A stretch of 64,000 nucleotides of DNA from Gellertiella hungarica (GCF_014197145.1 NZ_JACIEZ010000014.1:1-64000); one strand, 5' to 3'. Shown: positions 25,876-34,698, numbered from the stretch's first letter. The notes: generated from the letters alone by a model not told the origin. Numbers and translations: made by a program.

Positions 25876-26679
25876 ATGACCGACGCCGCCAACACATCAC
25901 TTCCCCGTCATCCCGCAACTGCTTTCGGCGGAGGCGCCATTATTGGTGCTCTCGGAGGCCTCATAGGTCTCGGAGGCGCCGAGTTTCGTCTTCCGATCCT
26001 GATCGGGTTCTTTAATTTTGCAGCCTTGGAGGCGGTGATCCTCAACAAGGCCATGAGCCTCGTCGTCGTCGCGACCGCGCTTCCCTTCCGGGCGGGGACC
26101 GTTCCCTTCGGCGCCATAGCCGATAATTGGCCGATCGTGATCAATCTTCTCGCGGGAAGCCTGATCGGCGCCTGGTTCGGCGCGGGCTGGGCGACAAAAC
26201 TTCGATCGGAGACGCTCTACAAGGTCATAGCCATCATGCTGGTGGCGATCGCCATCGTCCTGATGTTGGGCCACGATGCGACAGCGGGCCAGCCGCTGTT
26301 GACAGGCTTGGCCCAGATGATTGCCGGCGTTATCGCTGGCTTCATCATCGGCATTGTCGCCGCGCTCCTGGGTGTCGCAGGGGGCGAACTCCTGATCCCG
26401 ACGCTCGTCCTCTTATTCGGCGCGGACATCAAGCTCGCTGGTAGCCTCTCGCTCGCGGTGAGCCTGCCGACAATGCTGGTCGGCTTCACACGCTACAGCC
26501 GTGACCAGAGCTTCTCCGTCATCGGCCGCAACAAGGCTTTCCTGCTCATAATGGCGGCCGGATCGATCGTCGGTACGTTTATCGGCGGCCTTCTGCTCGG
26601 CATCGTTCCAAACGCGGTTTTGCTGCCGGCATTGGCAATCATCCTCTTGATCTCCGCAGTGAAGGTGTGGCGGCACTAG
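25876..26679 (+). CDS. TauE/SafE (TSUP) family membrane permease
   Basis: A 267-residue inner-membrane protein with about eight hydrophobic segments in two homologous halves; GALGGLIGLGGAEFRLPIL near residues 22-40 and GIVAALLGVAGGELLIPTL near 157-175 are the repeated glycine-rich TSUP signatures. Family members move sulfite, sulfoacetate or other organic anions. It diverges from the HIT gene with only about 40 bp between starts. The substrate cannot be read from sequence. Confidence 0.9.
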   Translation: MTDAANTSLPRHPATAFGGGAIIGALGGLIGLGGAEFRLPILIGFFNFAALEAVILNKAMSLVVVATALPFRAGTVPFGAIADNWPIVINLLAGSLIGAWFGAGWATKLRSETLYKVIAIMLVAIAIVLMLGHDATAGQPLLTGLAQMIAGVIAGFIIGIVAALLGVAGGELLIPTLVLLFGADIKLAGSLSLAVSLPTMLVGFTRYSRDQSFSVIGRNKAFLLIMAAGSIVGTFIGGLLLGIVPNAVLLPALAIILLISAVKVWRH

Positions 26680-27101
26680 CCGCACTCCCACAAACTTACC
26701 GATCGAAGTGAAGCATCCGCAGCTTGCAAGCTGACGGCATAGCGGACCTGAACCCCAACAACAGGCTGGATCCGACCGCAAGGCGGACGCGGCCCTGCCT
26801 CGCCGGCGGTCGCCCGGCGTGACCGGAGCGCGCGACGCCCGTCCCGTCCGCGCAACGGCTGATCGCCGTCCATCGCTTGCGCTTCGGCTCTGCGAGTGCG
26901 CAGCCGCGCCTAAGGCGCCGCAATTCGCTGCTCCGACGCCGGGACCGGCCCGGCGAAGAAGGAGCAACGATCATGACGAGACAAGAAAGAACAAAAGGAA
27001 GCCGCCCTTCGGGTCGGCATGAGAGGAAGAGGAAGGCTGGGATCGAGCGGTCGGCTTAAGGGGCGAGAGAGGCTCTCCCCGCTGGCCACGGAGGTTCCTG
27101 C
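26680..27101. other. 422-bp leader before the intact ardC, with a possible short peptide gene
   Basis: Mostly GC-rich sequence without long frames. One short frame at 26973-27059 (28 codons, very basic product starting MTRQERTKGSRPSG) has a strong AAGGAG at the right spacing and could be a leader peptide. Short inverted repeats lie at about 26885-26920 and 27060-27085. Confidence 0.4.
26973..27059 (+). CDS. possible 28-residue basic leader peptide
   Basis: ATG 26973 to TAA 27059, preceded by AAGGAG at 26958-26963. The product is Arg/Lys-rich. It lies 42 bp before the intact ardC and may be co-transcribed. It is too short for family recognition; the ribosome-binding site is the main evidence. 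Confidence 0.3.
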   Translation: MTRQERTKGSRPSGRHERKRKAGIERSA

Positions 27102-28007
27102 ATGTCTCACACTTCCAGCCCGGCGAGCCGTGCCGATGTCAATTCCCGCGTAACGGCCGAGATCATCACCGCAATCGAACAGGGCACAGGCGAATGGCGT
27201 GCGCCCTGGTTTCACAACGGATCGAGTATCGCCCGACCGACCAACGTCGCGTCCGGCAAGCGCTATCGCGGCATCAACACGCTGGCGCTATGGGCTGCGG
27301 GTTTTGCCGCCGGTTACGGTGATGGTCTCTGGGGCACCTATAAGCAATGGCAGGAGGCCGGCGCACAGGTGCGCGAAGGAGAACGCTCCACCACGATCGT
27401 GTTGTGGAGAGAGATCCAGGCATCCCGGCCGGCCGACAGTAATGACGACGCTGATGATGGGCACCGGCGCATGTTCGCTCGCGTGTTCTCCGTCTTCAAC
27501 GTCGCGCAGGTCGACGGCTACGAGCGCCCGCCAAGTCCCGTCCTGCCCGAGAACGAGCGTCTGGCCCATGCGGAGGCGTTCATTTCCAATCTCGGTATCA
27601 AGACCGAGTTCGGCGGGCCGGAAGCCTATTATCGCCCCTCGGCAGATACGGTGTTCATGCCGGACTTCGCTTCGTTTCGTGATCCCGCGTCATTTTACGG
27701 CGTTTGGCTACATGAGAACGGTCACGCCAGCGGCGCAAAACATCGCATAGACCGCGACCTCTCTGGCCGGTTCGGGTCGGCCGCCTATGCCGCCGAAGAG
27801 TGCTGCGTCGAGATCCTGAGCGGGCTTGTCCTTGCCGATCTCGGAATCGCCCATCATCCACGTCCCGATCATGCGGCGTATGTCGCCTCGTGGCTCAAGG
27901 TCCTGAAGGACGATCCCAAAGCCATCTTCACGGCCGCCAGCAAGGCGCAGCAGGCGGCCGATTGGATGCACGCCCAACAGCCCCAGGCCGAGGAGATGGC
28001 AGCATGA
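27102..28007 (+). CDS. ardC: ArdC-like antirestriction protein (intact)
   Basis: A 301-residue ArdC/DUF1738 protein. The N-terminal single-stranded-DNA-binding domain (GTGEWRAPWFHNGSS, RYRGINTLALWA) is followed by a zincin-like peptidase domain with HENGHASGAKHRIDRD near residues 204-219 and a distal Glu (EECCVEI). ArdC coats incoming single-stranded DNA and is thought to protect it from restriction on entry. It ends with an ATGA overlap with a short frame holding the 3' fragment of the other ardC. It is the complete copy carried by the inserted element. Confidence 0.9.
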   Translation: MSHTSSPASRADVNSRVTAEIITAIEQGTGEWRAPWFHNGSSIARPTNVASGKRYRGINTLALWAAGFAAGYGDGLWGTYKQWQEAGAQVREGERSTTIVLWREIQASRPADSNDDADDGHRRMFARVFSVFNVAQVDGYERPPSPVLPENERLAHAEAFISNLGIKTEFGGPEAYYRPSADTVFMPDFASFRDPASFYGVWLHENGHASGAKHRIDRDLSGRFGSAAYAAEECCVEILSGLVLADLGIAHHPRPDHAAYVASWLKVLKDDPKAIFTAASKAQQAADWMHAQQPQAEEMAA

Positions 28008-28062
28008 TCAGCACCATCACCGACCAGGGAAAATTTCACAAAGGGGCTGGACTGTCAGGATA

Positions 28063-28255
28063 TATCGCCGAAATCTCAGCCGCGTTTGTCTGCGCCGATC
28101 TTGGCATTGAGCATGATCCGCGAGACAACACCGCGACTTACGTTGAAAACTGGCTCAAGGTGCTGAAGCAGGATTCACGTGCAGTCATCACTGCCGCCGC
28201 GAAGGCTCAGGCAGTCGCTGACTATCTCCGACAATTCAGCTCTTCTACAGGGTAG
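28063..28255 (+). pseudogene. ardC: ardC 3' remnant after the insertion
   Basis: The frame starting at ATG 28004 continues from the element end into IAEISAAFVCADLGIEHD and a final helical region ending at 28255. This is the missing C-terminus of the ardC broken at 19876, and is distinct from the C-terminus of the intact copy at 27102-28007. Joining it to MEELIA gives a normal ArdC end. Confidence 0.8.
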
Positions 28256-28300
28256 GGGCCCTAGCAAAACTGTCGGGCCTCATGCGCATCGATCCAAAAC

Positions 28301-28355
28301 TTTACAACTGTAAAGTCGGGCATCCTGGATGCGTTAACTTCTTGTTAACGAAAAA
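28301..28355. promoter_or_regulatory. palindromes upstream of repA
   Basis: ACTTTACA-AC-TGTAAAGT (8-bp arms) lies at about 28299-28316, and two GTTAAC palindromes separated by five bases lie at about 28333-28349. They occupy the expected position for RepA/RepB autoregulation of the repABC promoter. They do not match the usual 16-bp repABC parS pattern. Confidence 0.4.
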
Positions 28356-28435
28356 CGCCTTGAAGAATCGGAGTCAGTCTGGCATCCCTGACGGAAATGA
28401 TCTCGTAAAGTGATCAGAACCGTCAAGAGGTTTGA

Positions 28436-29650
28436 ATGTTGCAGCCAGCTTCTCAGAGCGTCAGAGACACTGCGTCGAAGATCGAGGTCTACACCTCGAA
28501 ACTCTCTGCGGAGCTGAACGATATGCGTGAAGCTGTCTATCCACCCTCTGCGCAGAAAACATTTGGCCGGACATTCTCAACCCTTGACCTAGTGAGGCTA
28601 CTCAAGGTTCCGGAAAGTACTCTTCGCCAGTTGACGCTGGAAGGGAAGGGGCCTTTGCCCGAGCGCGCAGAAAACAATAGGCGAACGTACACGATAGAGC
28701 AGGTCAAGGAACTGAGGCGATTCCTGGCCGAACTTCGTCCTGACGAAGCTGGCGAGCTGCTTCCGCATCGTCGCAAAGGGGAAAAGCTTCAGGTAATTGC
28801 TACGGCGAATTTTAAAGGTGGTAGTTCCAAGACAACCACTTCTATCCATCTCGCACATTTTCTAGGGCTTCAGGGTTATCGGGTCTTGTGTCTGGATCTT
28901 GATCCGCAAGCATCGATGACTGCGCTATTTGGTATTCAGCCCGAGTTCGATCTCGGCGAGAACCAGACAGCCTATGCAGCCATTCGATATGACAATGAGA
29001 GGCGGCCGCTCGCTGAAGTGATCCGGCCAACCTATTTCCCAGGTGTCGATCTAGTTCCTGGCAATCTGGAGCTAATGGACTTTGAGTTTGATACCCCGTC
29101 CTATCTGACCTCGAAAACAAGAGATGACCTGGGTTTGTTTTTCGAGCGGTTAAGCAGTGCCCTGGCCCGCGTCGATGATCGATACGATATCGTTATCATC
29201 GACACCCCACCGTCCCTTGGATACTCGACACTCGCTGCTCTTTATGCAGCCACGTCCTTAATCATTACCGTTCACCCGGCGATGCTCGACGTTGCATCGT
29301 GCAATCAGTTCCTGATCATGATCTCCGATCTATCGGAGGTGCTGGGGCAGTTTGGAGCTAAATTCGAGCATGACTTTTTCCGCTTCCTGCTCACGCGCGT
29401 GAACCCGAATGACGGGCCGCAGAAGTACATGTCCGGAGTCATGCGCCGATTGTTTGGTGATGATGTACTCGTTGCGGAGGCGCTCGAATCGACGGCAATC
29501 GCCGGTGCAGCGGTAGCGAAGAAGACCCTATACGAGCTTGAGTCGGGTGAGGTCGGTCGTGAAGCGTTGAAGCGCGCAATTGAGAGCGCTGACCGAGTTA
29601 ACTCCGAGATCCTCGACCTCGTTCACAAAGTTTGGGGACGTAGCACATGA
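28436..29650 (+). CDS. repA: plasmid partition protein RepA (ParA family)
   Basis: A 404-residue RepA. An N-terminal MerR/HTH-like region (about residues 45-105, TFSTLDLVRLLKVPESTLRQ) precedes a ParA ATPase domain with FKGGSSKTTTSIHLAHF (Walker A, about 124-140), LCLDLDPQASM and IVIIDTPPSLG. RepA partitions the plasmid with RepB and represses the repABC promoter. The serine in the Walker A is usual for this family. ATG 28436 follows AAGAGG; the stop overlaps repB by ATGA. Confidence 0.95.
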   Translation: MLQPASQSVRDTASKIEVYTSKLSAELNDMREAVYPPSAQKTFGRTFSTLDLVRLLKVPESTLRQLTLEGKGPLPERAENNRRTYTIEQVKELRRFLAELRPDEAGELLPHRRKGEKLQVIATANFKGGSSKTTTSIHLAHFLGLQGYRVLCLDLDPQASMTALFGIQPEFDLGENQTAYAAIRYDNERRPLAEVIRPTYFPGVDLVPGNLELMDFEFDTPSYLTSKTRDDLGLFFERLSSALARVDDRYDIVIIDTPPSLGYSTLAALYAATSLIITVHPAMLDVASCNQFLIMISDLSEVLGQFGAKFEHDFFRFLLTRVNPNDGPQKYMSGVMRRLFGDDVLVAEALESTAIAGAAVAKKTLYELESGEVGREALKRAIESADRVNSEILDLVHKVWGRST

Positions 29651-30660
29651 AGAAAAGCATCCTTCAGCGAATGGCGGCCGCCGAAAGCCGGACGGAATCT
29701 CCTGTGTTGTCGGACGCGTCCGACAAGCCCTCCCTGGCGCGGCGGCACTCTTCACCTGTCATTTCCAATGTGGGTCGGGCACTGACACAGCTCACAGAAG
29801 ATAGTGTCATTTCACTCGATCCTGACCGTATCGACCGCTCCCCCTATAGAGATCGCTTTGGCAACGACGAGGACGCGGCCAAAGAGCTCGAGGCGCTTAA
29901 GATTTCAATCGCAAGTGAAGGCCAAAAAATTCCAGTTCTTGTTCGGCCGCATCCGACGAGAGCGGATCATTACCAGCTTGCCTACGGTTACCGTCGATGG
30001 GCAGCGATCAAGGCCATAATGGCAGAATCGGATCGCCCAGAGACCATAAAGATCCGAGCCTATGTTCGAGAACTTTCCGATCGGCAGTTGATTGAAGAGC
30101 AATCACTCGAGAATGGTGTTCGGGAAAACCTGACCTGGATTGAGCAGGCAATGTGGGCCGTACAGCTGAAAAGTGCTGGCCTTTCCCATCGCGCCATGTG
30201 CCCAATCTTGGGAGCTTCAGAAGCGGCAATATCGCATCTTTTTCGAGTGACGGAGGCGGTTCCCGAAGACATCATTCTTGCGATCGGAAGAGCAAAGGGA
30301 GTTGGTCGACCGAAATGGACCGCATTTGCCGAGTTGCTGAAAGATCCGAGCAGCGCAGCACGTGTTCGTAAAATAATCGACACGGTCGAGTTTCGAGGCG
30401 CTGACAGCTCCAGCCGTATTGCCCAAGCGATACGAGCTGCAAGTTCAGCGGCCGACAAAGTGACTACGGAGCCAGCTGAAGAGATTGTTGACTTCGCCGT
30501 GGGTGACCGAGTTTTTGGCCGCATGAAGAGTAATTCGGCTGGAACTACGGTCTCAATCCCGAAGCAGGAACGCGCTTTCGCGCGCTGGCTCGCGGACCGA
30601 ATGCCTGATCTTCTAAGCGAATACAACAATCGTTCAGATCGAACTCACCAAGAGGTGTGA
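29647..30660 (+). CDS. repB: plasmid partition protein RepB (ParB family)
   Basis: A 337-residue ParB-family DNA-binding protein. A ParB N-terminal domain lies at about residues 55-150 (DPDRIDRSPYRDRF, YQLAYGYRRW, EEQSLENGVRENLTWIEQA) and a helix-turn-helix at about 178-200 (LSHRAMCPILGASEAAISH). It binds parS and loads RepA. Translation is coupled to repA by the 4-bp overlap. The parS site itself was not identified. Confidence 0.95.
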   Translation: MKKSILQRMAAAESRTESPVLSDASDKPSLARRHSSPVISNVGRALTQLTEDSVISLDPDRIDRSPYRDRFGNDEDAAKELEALKISIASEGQKIPVLVRPHPTRADHYQLAYGYRRWAAIKAIMAESDRPETIKIRAYVRELSDRQLIEEQSLENGVRENLTWIEQAMWAVQLKSAGLSHRAMCPILGASEAAISHLFRVTEAVPEDIILAIGRAKGVGRPKWTAFAELLKDPSSAARVRKIIDTVEFRGADSSSRIAQAIRAASSAADKVTTEPAEEIVDFAVGDRVFGRMKSNSAGTTVSIPKQERAFARWLADRMPDLLSEYNNRSDRTHQEV

Positions 30661-30709
30661 TCGAGACACTCGTTAATTGGTCAAGAGGAGAGACCGCGAC
30701 AAAAGAAAA

Positions 30710-30757
30710 AGGCCCCCAAAACGTTTCCGTCATGGAAGCCTCTCTCAATTCCTAGCA
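30710..30757 (-). ncRNA. repABC counter-transcribed RNA (incalpha)
   Basis: In the 191-bp repB-repC gap the minus strand holds TTGACT (30792-30787), a 17-base spacer and GATTCT (30769-30764), then an imperfect stem-loop with an AGGC...GCCT outer pairing and a TTCC/GGAA inner stem (30710-30741) followed by a T-rich run. repABC plasmids carry their antisense RNA exactly here; it controls repC and incompatibility. The ends are approximate. Confidence 0.65.
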
Positions 30758-30851
30758 AGATCGAGAATCGCATTTCCATGAATCCCAGTCAAGAGTCTTT
30801 GGCATCGTTTTGGTGAGCGGATTTCTTTTGCCTGAAGAAAGGTGAAGGAAT

Positions 30852-32090
30852 ATGCAGACGGGAAATGTGACGACGCCCTTTGGGCGGCGGCCGGCTGTGC
30901 TTGCTCTTGTAAAGAGGCAGCTCCAGACGTCCGAGACGAAACCAAGCCGCCCGGTCGAAAAATGGAGAGTGTTTCGCGACGCTTGTGAGGCCCGTGAACG
31001 CCTTGGCCTCCAGGACAGGGCGCTGACTGTGCTGGACGCATTGCTGACGTTTTATCCAGAGAGCGAGCTCAACTGCGATAGTGGATTGGTGGTCTTTCCA
31101 TCCAATGCTCAGCTGTCTGTCAGAGCGCACGGCATAACCGGAACGACCTTGCGGCGGCATTTGGCTGCCTTGGTCGAGGCCGGGCTCATCCAGCGCAAGG
31201 ATAGTCCGAACGGCAAGCGCTACGCTCACCGGGACAAGGGTGGCGATATCGAGCAGGCTTTTGGATTCGATCTTTCTCCACTTTTGGCTCGCGCTGCGGA
31301 ACTTGCAGGTCTGGCACAGGAAGTCGCTGCCGAGCGCCTGCAGTTCAGACGAGCCAAAGAGGCGCTGACTATCTGCCGGCGTGATGTACGCAAGCTAATT
31401 TCCGCCGCGATGGAGGAGGGGGCCGACGGCGACTGGGAAGCCATCGAAGACATGTATGTCGGCATTGTCAGCCGACTCCCCCGCAATCCTGACCGTCGCC
31501 AGGTGGAGGCAATCCTCGACGAGATGCAGCTTTTGCGCACCGAAATCCTCAACCTTCTGGAAAATCAGTTAGATTCTCAAAATATGGACGGCAATGCTGT
31601 TCAAAATGGCTGTCACATACAGAATTCAAAACCCGAATCCATCTATGAACTTGAACCTAGCTCTGGAAAAGAGCAGGGCGGAGCCGTCGAGCTGGAAGTA
31701 GCACCCAAAGCGGTTGCTCAGCCGTTGGCAAAGCCGGAACAGATGAAGTCGTTCCCGCTGTCGATGGTCCTGAAAGCCTGCCCGCAGATTTTGGATTACG
31801 GGCCCGGGGGGACGATCTACCATTGGCGCGAGCTGATGGGGGCCGCGGTGGTGGTTCGATCAATGCTTGGTGTTAGCCCGTCGGCTTACCAGGAAGCGTG
31901 TGAGGTGATGGGGCCGGAGAACGCGGCGGTTGCTATGGCTGCAATCCTGGAGAGGGCAGGGCATATCAATTCGGCAGGTGGATATCTCCGCGATCTCACG
32001 CGTCGAGCGAGGGCAGGGGAGTTCGGGCTCGGACCAATGCTGATGTCGTTGATGCGTGCCAATACGAACGGAGGCCGGAAAGCAGGGTGA
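30852..32090 (+). CDS. repC: plasmid replication initiator RepC (repABC)
   Basis: A 412-residue RepC. The N-terminal DNA-binding domain (about 35-135, SNAQLSVRAHGITGTTLRRHL) and the C-terminal domain (from about 295, FPLSMVLKACPQILDYGPGG) match the family. A markedly AT-rich patch inside the gene at about 31555-31650 is where origins of repABC plasmids lie. It starts at ATG 30852 after AAAGGTGAAGG. Clearly diverged from the RepC at 15008, which should allow both to be compatible. Confidence 0.95.
   Translation: MQTGNVTTPFGRRPAVLALVKRQLQTSETKPSRPVEKWRVFRDACEARERLGLQDRALTVLDALLTFYPESELNCDSGLVVFPSNAQLSVRAHGITGTTLRRHLAALVEAGLIQRKDSPNGKRYAHRDKGGDIEQAFGFDLSPLLARAAELAGLAQEVAAERLQFRRAKEALTICRRDVRKLISAAMEEGADGDWEAIEDMYVGIVSRLPRNPDRRQVEAILDEMQLLRTEILNLLENQLDSQNMDGNAVQNGCHIQNSKPESIYELEPSSGKEQGGAVELEVAPKAVAQPLAKPEQMKSFPLSMVLKACPQILDYGPGGTIYHWRELMGAAVVVRSMLGVSPSAYQEACEVMGPENAAVAMAAILERAGHINSAGGYLRDLTRRARAGEFGLGPMLMSLMRANTNGGRKAG
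31555..31650 (+). other. candidate replication origin inside repC
   Basis: Local AT-rich stretch in an otherwise GC-rich gene, rich in AAAAT and TTCAAAA runs. In characterised repABC plasmids oriV lies in the central AT-rich part of repC. Assigned by analogy. Confidence 0.5.
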
Positions 32091-32183
32091 GGGGCTGTGC
32101 TGACGCACTAGGGTGAGGTCTCGATGGAAAAGGCCTGAAGTCAGCCTTCCTACATTGACAGCACTTACGATCGGTTTCAGCTC

Positions 32184-32798
32184 TCATTCGTCTGTAGGTG
32201 TTTCGGTTGTAGATGACTTGCGACCTGGTGGGCGACCAGGCGGACGGCCTCTCCTGCTGGCTCTCGCAGCTTTTCGGTTCAATCGTTGGCGTTCAGCCTC
32301 AGCTTGCGCGTCAGCCTCCGCTTCCGCTTTCTGTCGAGCCTCAAGAACATCGCTTGGCGTCAATTGGCCAACTATGCCAATCAAACTGCGTATGGTGTCG
32401 TGGGGGAGGTCATGAATAAGTCTGAACAATTCAACCCGATCATCGGCCTCTTGAGGATCTTTGCCGTAAAGATGAGGTGCCGCAGCATGAATCATCTGCA
32501 TTGGCAGGAAACCAAGGAGCTCGGAAAGGTGGATCATTCGTGATACGGTAAGGCGCGAAATGTTCAGTTCATAGCGGCTATAAACCACTCGTGCGAGACC
32601 AGCCAAGGTCGCGAAATCACTCTGGGTCAGACCAGTTTTCGCGCGTTCATCGAGTAGGAATGCGGAAAGTTTTGCGTCGATCTCGCCGAAGCTGACTATG
32701 CCGTCGAATCCCTCCTTGCGGTACAAGGGTCTCTGGAAATCTGGATCTGTAGTCTCAACCAGTTCCCTTGATTTGATATAGTCGGATAGATTCCGCAC
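32184..32798 (-). CDS. XRE-family regulator with AT-hook-like tail
   Basis: About 204 residues from the GTG at 32798, which follows GAGGGA; TTG at 32822 is also possible. A helix-turn-helix at about 70-120 (LTQSDFATLAGLARVVYSRYE) is followed by helices and a basic tail with RRGRPPGRPPGRK, an AT-hook-like pattern that binds the minor groove of DNA. It lies convergent to repC and resembles in layout the regulator at 2152. Targets unknown. Confidence 0.8.
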   Translation of the reverse strand: MRNLSDYIKSRELVETTDPDFQRPLYRKEGFDGIVSFGEIDAKLSAFLLDERAKTGLTQSDFATLAGLARVVYSRYELNISRLTVSRMIHLSELLGFLPMQMIHAAAPHLYGKDPQEADDRVELFRLIHDLPHDTIRSLIGIVGQLTPSDVLEARQKAEAEADAQAEAERQRLNRKAARASRRGRPPGRPPGRKSSTTETPTDE

Positions 32799-32979
32799 AG
32801 TCGGTATTCCCTCAGTCCCCAAATCCGCCTGTGGCAGATATCACGCACCATAACGTGCCATTAAGGCACTGTCATCCTGCGCGCCAGTTACAAAACCCTA
32901 ACAAAAATGGGGGGAATGAACGCCAGGATCCTGATCTCCTCGATGTAAAGCCGCAACTCAGGGCGCGTTGTCCATCACC

Positions 32980-33402
32980 TCAAGATCCAGCGGGAGCATT
33001 CCTGTTCACGGCTTTCGCAGCGATCAGGTTCCAGCTATGGGCGCTGGATTGAAAGACGCCTTCGACCGTTCTTTCTTCGGAGATCCAGCTCAGCTTCACG
33101 CGCATTTCACAAGCCAAGGAAAGCTGGTCGATGCTGAAGCATCTAGTGATCAAAATCTCAGACTTCGGCCCAAATGTCTCAAAGTCCCACATCGCGAACC
33201 GGAACAGCTCCCGTTCTGCGTGTTCGTTGGTTGGCCAATCAGCCTGTTTAATCGGCTCTGGTGCAGATGAGCTAATTCCGAGGATATTTCCCTTGATCGT
33301 CGGAAGGAAGAACCCTGCCGATTCTAACCCGTCGGGGGCGATCATCAGTCCGAGGACGCTGCCCACGGCCACCCCGGCCAGAAATCGAAGGTCGAGGATC
33401 AA
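32980..33402 (-). CDS. membrane-anchored hypothetical protein
   Basis: A 140-residue protein with an N-terminal hydrophobic segment (FLAGVAVGSVLGLMIA at about 7-22) and a soluble remainder, probably periplasmic. It overlaps the preceding VirC2-like reading frame by ATGA and is last in the ParA-like operon. No family is recognised; a role in transfer is inferred from the operon. Confidence 0.55.
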   Translation of the reverse strand: MILDLRFLAGVAVGSVLGLMIAPDGLESAGFFLPTIKGNILGISSSAPEPIKQADWPTNEHAERELFRFAMWDFETFGPKSEILITRCFSIDQLSLACEMRVKLSWISEERTVEGVFQSSAHSWNLIAAKAVNRNAPAGS

Positions 33403-33850
33403 TAACCACTATCCTTCAGGAACTGGTCGATTGCGGCCTTGACGATCACCGTCATTTTTAAGTCGTTTTCAGAGGCTGCGCGCTCCAAGCGTTTTTTGGT
33501 GTCGTAATCAAGGGGGCAATTGACGAAGTGCTTGCTCTCGCGCGCCTTGTTCTGCTTGAGCTCCTGCAGTCGTATTCTGGACGCCTCACGCTCCAACGAC
33601 TTGGTCGTCGCTCTCTCCCGGCGAGCCTCCGGTGAGGGCAAAATCAAACTTGATCTTGGGGGCACCTGAACGGCTGGTATCTGAGCGGGAGCTTCTTCGA
33701 CAGCGCAGCGACTTCGTCCGGTTGATGGCTGGCGACCGCGTTTTCTGCTTCGTTGTCTATAGCCGGCTGCGACATTGGATTGGGTACATTTGCCCGGGAC
33801 CGTCGCGGTGCAACGGGAAAATCAGATATGCTGGAAGTCCCTTTAGCCAT
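33399..33850 (-). pseudogene. VirC2-like ribbon-helix-helix protein, apparently frameshifted
   Basis: Two overlapping frames: one from ATG 33850 (starts MAKGTSSISDF, 1 bp after the ParA-like gene) ending at 33644, and one ending at 33399 with a C-terminal helix-rich domain (KKRLERAASENDLKMTVIVK). The second frame stays natural upstream of its first possible start (EEAPAQIPAVQVPPRSS), so one indel near 33700 would join them to about 150 residues, similar to VirC2, which binds the overdrive site beside oriT. It could also be two coupled genes with a GTG start at 33665. Confidence 0.5.
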
Positions 33851-33851
33851 C

Positions 33852-34556
33852 TTACGACCTCTTCTGTTCGTTCGGCAGGAAACGTTCAATTTCTTGCATC
33901 AAGGCCATGACCTCGCTCCGGGCCTTTTTGACGGAGTCGCTAAGGTCCAGCATTTGCAGCGTCCCATATCCAAGTCTGATGTCGCGGTATGGGTTTCGCT
34001 CATAAAGCTCAGTGTCCAGGAGGTATGAGTCATATCCCTGTTCCTGCAAGTTTGCGATGAAGGGGCGGATCAGGCGGTAGGCTTCCAGTGAACGTCCCGG
34101 GAGAGTAATCCGGGTTCTGAAGTTGAGATGTGGAATGTTTCGCCCGGTACGATCGCAGGCGTCAGCCACGTCCATTGCTGCCTGGCCAGCAGCAAGGATC
34201 TCGTCTTGGTTTGGCTGGATCGGCGTCATAACGATCTGCGAGCCGGCGATGATCGTGTCCCGTAGCACGGTGTCTTGACCGGGCGAGTCGATCAGCACGA
34301 CGTCAAACCCGGCGGTTTCGTTCTCCAGAATATGCTGAAGTGATGCATTGGTTACCGCCGTGCGAAGCTCAATGCCGTCTGGCCTGTTGTCTTTCGCCTC
34401 GGAACGGGACCACCACTCATTGAGGTTTTGTCGGCCATCGGCATCGACCAAGAGCACTTGCTTACCATGAAGCGCATATTCTCCAGCGACCAGGATTACG
34501 GCGGTTGTCTTGCCCGCTCCACCCTTGCCGCTTACCAGCGATATGCAGATTGTCAT
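33852..34556 (-). CDS. virC1: VirC1-like ParA family ATPase
   Basis: A 234-residue ParA-type ATPase without extra domain. Walker A GKGGAGKTT lies at residues 10-18, Walker A' VDADGRQNLNEWW near 39-51 and Walker B VVLIDSPGQD near 85-94. VirC1 gathers relaxosomes and the coupling protein at the cell pole. It is separate from repA/repB and lies beside the relaxase genes with a VirC2-like partner, which favours VirC1 over partition. Confidence 0.8.
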   Translation of the reverse strand: MTICISLVSGKGGAGKTTAVILVAGEYALHGKQVLLVDADGRQNLNEWWSRSEAKDNRPDGIELRTAVTNASLQHILENETAGFDVVLIDSPGQDTVLRDTIIAGSQIVMTPIQPNQDEILAAGQAAMDVADACDRTGRNIPHLNFRTRITLPGRSLEAYRLIRPFIANLQEQGYDSYLLDTELYERNPYRDIRLGYGTLQMLDLSDSVKKARSEVMALMQEIERFLPNEQKRS

Positions 34557-34698
34557 TGCGCGATCCTCTCAGACTAACGGTTCCCCCGCCCCCTAGCGAT
34601 CCGACGTGGTTTCAATCGGCACATCAGTATCGTCGTTAAGATCTTCACATCGAAGCAAACCTAACATGTGAACACACGCAGGTTAAGATCAAAACGAA

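Larger units (their letters stand above)
19878..28062. mobile_element. RIT-type compound element inserted in ardC
   Basis: About 8.2 kb bounded by inverted ends TATCTTGACAGTC (19878-19890) and, on the other strand, TATCCTGACAGTC (28062-28050), 12 of 13 identical. It splits an ardC gene and carries three overlapping tyrosine recombinase genes (recombinase-in-trio, RIT), a HIT protein, a TauE/SafE permease, a short basic peptide and an intact ArdC. Simple RIT elements hold little beyond the trio, so the cargo is unusual. The first recombinase has a premature stop, so mobility is doubtful. The ends were found by eye. Confidence 0.7.

Noticed and set aside
28333-28349. GTTAAC-TTCTT-GTTAAC as a parS site
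   Set aside because: The repABC parS pattern is a 16-bp GTT-N4-GC-N4-AAC palindrome; this is a 17-bp pair of GTTAAC words without the central GC. It is kept only as a possible operator.
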